This document shows positions 63,370 to 64,000 of a stretch of 64,000 nt of DNA, piece by piece; position 1 is the stretch's first letter; every line of letters starts with the position of its first letter. The position numbers and the translations under genes were made by a program. Below the pieces are notes generated by a model. The model saw only the letters and a program-made list of their open reading frames with translations. It was not told the origin of the DNA and did no database searches. The stretch is from the NCBI GenBank assembly GCA_017477245.1, contig JAFUWY010000018.1:59185-123184 (forward strand). The letters are read 5' to 3'. This DNA is from Bacteroidales bacterium (GTDB lineage Bacteria; Bacteroidota; Bacteroidia; Bacteroidales; UBA932).

Positions 63370-63403
63370 CGATGAAGCCGGCCCCGGAGGGTCGGCTTCA
63401 TCG
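63370..63403. terminator. Terminator between efp and the convergent DUF4783 gene
   Basis: A 13-bp stem (cgatgaagccg... with ...cggcttcatcg, inner pairs including one G-U) lies 18 bases after efp and 18 before the convergent gene's end. It is probably bidirectional. No T-run. Confidence 0.7.
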
Positions 63404-63420
63404 TTGTGTATGTCTCAGCT

Positions 63421-63855
63421 TCATTGTTGTTCGATCTTGAGCTGCTGGATCTTGAAGTACTTGCCCTTGTTGCTGACGAAGATCGTGACGGAGAAACTCT
63501 GGCCGCCGGCCTTGAGGGTGCCGAGGGCGTATTTCATGTTGTCCTTGCCGGCCGTGTGGGAGATGTCGAAGGAGCGCGGGGTGTAGGACTCGAAGAAGGT
63601 CTTGACGATCTGGCGGGCCTGGGCCTTGCTGGCGCTGCTGCCCTGGGCGGAGACGACGGAGATCTCGAGGTTGTCGTCGAACCATGCGGAGAGCTTGTCG
63701 GCGTTGCCCTGGGCCATGTACTTGCCGATGGGGATGAACACGTCGAATTCGGCGGACTGGGCCGCAAGGCGTCCGCAGAAGAAGATCGGCAGCAGGACTG
63801 CCGCTATTTGTAGCAAGCGTCGCACGGCTGAAAAAGATTGCAAATTCCGAGCCAC
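63421..63855 (-). CDS. DUF4783-family exported protein
   Basis: A 144-aa Bacteroidota-specific protein. A signal-like segment (LLQIAAVLLPIFFCGRLAAQ) is followed by a small NTF2-like domain: GNADKLSAWFDDNLEISVV, then KAQARQIVKTFFESYTPRSFDI, AGKDNMKYALGTLKAGGQ and a final KYFKIQQLKIEQQ. The start is uncertain, as no ATG is available; a GTG at 63855 or one at 63819 fits. Function unknown. In many genomes it adjoins nadC. Confidence 0.8.
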   Translation of the reverse strand: MARNLQSFSAVRRLLQIAAVLLPIFFCGRLAAQSAEFDVFIPIGKYMAQGNADKLSAWFDDNLEISVVSAQGSSASKAQARQIVKTFFESYTPRSFDISHTAGKDNMKYALGTLKAGGQSFSVTIFVSNKGKYFKIQQLKIEQQ

Positions 63856-63961
63856 GTTATTATCTATTCTTATGGATTTTCCAAGCGCTATGGAAAGAAG
63901 TTGTATAGTAGATTATCACTTCGATTCAACGGTGTAGTTTGTGGATATATATTGCGCTCAT

Positions 63962-63978
63962 AGGGGCGTCCCGCCCCT
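63962..63978. repeat. Small GC-rich hairpin near the window end
   Basis: aggggcg-tcc-cgcccct. It resembles the lead-in of other GC-rich palindromic repeats here, but is cut by the window end. Bases 63856-63960 show no gene and no exact promoter box. Confidence 0.4.
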
Positions 63979-64000
63979 GGCCGCGCGGCTACCCTGGGAA

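Overview
This is a gene-dense window of about 62% G+C (estimated by eye) from a member of the Bacteroidota, most likely a Bacteroidales. The evidence is a SusC/SusD pair, lipoproteins with lipobox cysteines, proteins typical of the phylum (DUF4783, a UvrA with a reduced first zinc module, an alpha-2-macroglobulin/PbpC pair) and the phylum's own promoter -7 box, TAnnTTTG, in front of about twenty genes. I cannot name the species. I see no intact IS element, prophage, CRISPR array or rRNA.

Layout. 0-5 kb: susC-susD. 5-8.3 kb: NfnAB electron-bifurcating transhydrogenase and a YitT-type membrane protein. 8.3-11.2 kb: an AraC regulator divergent from a TonB-dependent receptor, with two direct-repeat operators between them. 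11.2-11.9 kb: tRNA-Arg, a decayed HNH endonuclease and a small inverted-repeat element. 11.9-16 kb: asnA, a flippase-like membrane protein, a PfkB sugar/nucleoside kinase, a small exporter-like protein and an unknown exported protein. 16-23 kb: uvrA and a uridine-kinase-like gene; an EamA transporter, a C-terminal processing protease and recO. 23-30 kb: alpha-2-macroglobulin lipoprotein divergent from pbpC. 30-34.7 kb: DUF486 protein, sialidase-like lipoprotein, a PIN toxin-antitoxin pair, an MBL hydrolase and two tandem deoxynucleoside kinases. 34.7-39.7 kb: acyl-CoA synthetase, FHS-type sugar transporter, ROK kinase and an FKBP lipoprotein. 39.8-42.1 kb: an ECF sigma/anti-sigma operon with a small exported protein and a frameshifted outer-membrane barrel. 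42.1-46.7 kb: acidic-tail protein, IMPACT-family protein, serC-serA-DUF1015. 46.7-54.3 kb: recQ-dnaG-metG, joined by stop/start overlaps, then a sigma-54-type response regulator. 54.5-56.3 kb: LytTR protein plus a membrane-anchored HTH protein, and a convergent exported protein. 56.3-63.9 kb: dnaX, lptB, a GH127-like lipoprotein, cmk, ispH, efp and a DUF4783 protein.

Most of the window is housekeeping. The most unusual features are: (i) small GC-rich palindromic elements, two of which appear to sit in frame inside essential or core genes (dnaX, nfnB), while others form the 3' ends of genes; (ii) many genes whose start codon lies only 4-9 bases after the -7 box, which predicts leaderless mRNAs; (iii) a well-defined AraC operator pair; (iv) a LytTR/membrane-HTH module with no kinase; and (v) a possible 52-residue Cys-Cys peptide gene in an otherwise empty intergenic region. 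None of these proves a new system. The in-frame palindromes and the small peptide are the items most worth testing.
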